Shown here: positions 63,085-64,000 of the stretch, one piece after another
Layout: every line of letters starts with the position of its first letter
How positions within the stretch are numbered: the stretch's first letter is position 1
Source: Orthosia cruda
Taxonomy: Eukaryota; Arthropoda; Insecta; Lepidoptera; Noctuidae
Assembly: GCA_964057195.1 (NCBI GenBank)
Contig: OZ059855.1
Span: forward strand, 17,721,126-17,785,125
Length of the DNA: 64,000 nt
Reading direction: 5' to 3'
Notes under the pieces: model-generated
What the model saw: the letters and a program-made list of their open reading frames with translations, nothing else
What the model was told of the DNA's origin: nothing
Databases searched by the model: none
Position numbers and translations under genes: made by a program

Positions 63085-63345
63085 GTTTATCTGCAAGGAA
63101 ATATCTTCTCTTGCATAGAGTTTCCTTGCATGATCAAATCAGAAATGAAGATATCCACAGGAAACAAAATAACCGATATAGTCCGAAAGAATTGGCAAAA
63201 TTAAGTTGCAGTCGACAGCCACATTGCTCGCTGAACAGATTGCCAATTGGGTTTGAACATCCTAGAGTGGCGACTGCGTTCCGAAAGATGGAGCGTTGTA
63301 CGAAACCTAGAACCATGTCCAGCAATCGACGTCTTTTGGCTGTAA
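63085..63345 (+). pseudogene. RTE-like LINE ORF2 C-terminal fragment
   Basis: The translation gives SLHDQIRNEDIHRKTK-like sequence, then RIGKIKLQSTATLLAEQIA and SGDCVPKDGALYET over shifted frames. It is the same region as 61965-62150, more decayed. Confidence 0.6.
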
Positions 63346-63714
63346 TTAGGCGTTATCATACTTATAAATTTTGTAACTTCATAATGTAAATCTTTTTAAC
63401 CGAATTCAAAAAGGAGGAAGTTCTCTCTTTTATAACTATATGACATTTCACTATTTTTATTTTTTTGACTTTCTGTTTATTAATTTTAAGTAGTGAACAA
63501 AATGTTATTTATTTTGTTGTACTATTTGGTTATGAAGTGGATATTGAATTTGTATAAATAATAATTTAATGATAATATGTTCAAACACAATGTATATTGT
63601 TTATGAATGAATACATGAAATCTCAATTCGACTATTTTTTTTTTGACTATATTTTTTTTGTCACCACAAAATATTTTACAAAAACAAAATAATGTGGGTA
63701 GGTGAACCGATTTA
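63346..63714. other. Unassigned AT-rich sequence
   Basis: Contains TTTTTAACCGAATTCAAAAA at about 63395, the usual edge word of the foldback companion family; no more. Confidence 0.4.
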
Positions 63715-64000
63715 GATGATTCTTTTTTTTTGAAAGCTGGTGGTCATCGCATGTCTGCTTATTGTTTACCATTTCATAACATTTTACGCCGGTACGCTCT
63801 AAAGGGGTACGCAGATGTATACTGCAGTTTAGCCTGGTTCACTCTCATTTCACCGGTTATGTTCAAGTTTTATGATTTTCGGGTAATCTCTATTCTAGCA
63901 TAACTTTGTGTTTTTAGGTAGGTACTTTACGACAGAAATTTGATGAATTACTATTACACTGAAACATTTACTATAAAAATTACAGTGAAAAATAACTTCA
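63715..64000 (-). repeat. Foldback companion segment, third copy, cut by window edge
   Basis: CATGTCTGCTTATTGTTTAC, AAAGGGGTACGCAGATG, CATTTCACCGGTTATGTTCA and the final AGTGAAAAATAACTT match 56955-57200. The end lies outside the window. Confidence 0.65.

Overview
The window looks like intergenic or intronic DNA from a moth or butterfly. It is AT-rich, and almost every block I can identify is a transposable element of a type I know from Lepidoptera: CR1/Daphne-like, Jockey-like and RTE-like LINE tails, tRNA-derived and 5S-rRNA-derived SINEs, Helitron-like pieces ending in CTAG, foldback or MITE-like elements, and one large BEL/Pao element. I found no host protein-coding exon, tRNA gene, rRNA gene or CRISPR array that I could defend. 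The species assignment rests on repeat recognition from memory, not on a search.

Layout. 1-12.5 kb is decayed SINE, LINE and foldback sequence. It includes two copies of one unnamed repeat (about 4.53-5.43 kb and, inverted, 9.15-10.04 kb), each split by a different later insertion. 12.5-13.8 kb holds three LINE 3' ends. The last of these, CR1/Daphne-like, is broken in its 3' UTR by the BEL/Pao element at 13836-22959 and resumes at 22960-23213. 23.2-28.5 kb has a Jockey-like LINE tail, a possible LTR fragment, a long hairpin, a GC-rich block and a SINE. 28.54-31.93 kb is an old repeat, whose uninterrupted sibling lies inverted at 54.85-55.66 kb, split by a 2.7 kb minus-strand LINE that carries only a broken gag-like ORF1. 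32-50 kb contains MITE-like elements, a 43-bp perfect palindrome at 38.2 kb, a mixed-unit tandem array at 39.6-40.9 kb, a 5S-derived SINE and Helitron-like copies. 50-64 kb contains LINE tails (one with a 23-bp minisatellite), a second 5S-derived SINE, more foldbacks and a cluster of RTE-like pieces in both orientations.

The centrepiece is the BEL/Pao element. Its reading frame (15202-22617) is uninterrupted through gag, protease, reverse transcriptase, RNase H, integrase and an envelope-like module. Its 5' LTR is missing: an inverted copy of 1,081 bp of its own integrase-envelope region, with no difference that I found, sits in that place, joined within a few bases of the tRNA primer-binding site. 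A matching AAAGTA on both flanks, and the continuity of the host LINE across the insertion, suggest that the molecule was already rearranged when it integrated. I saw no convincing new cellular system; the most unusual items are this rearranged provirus-like element and the gag-only LINE.
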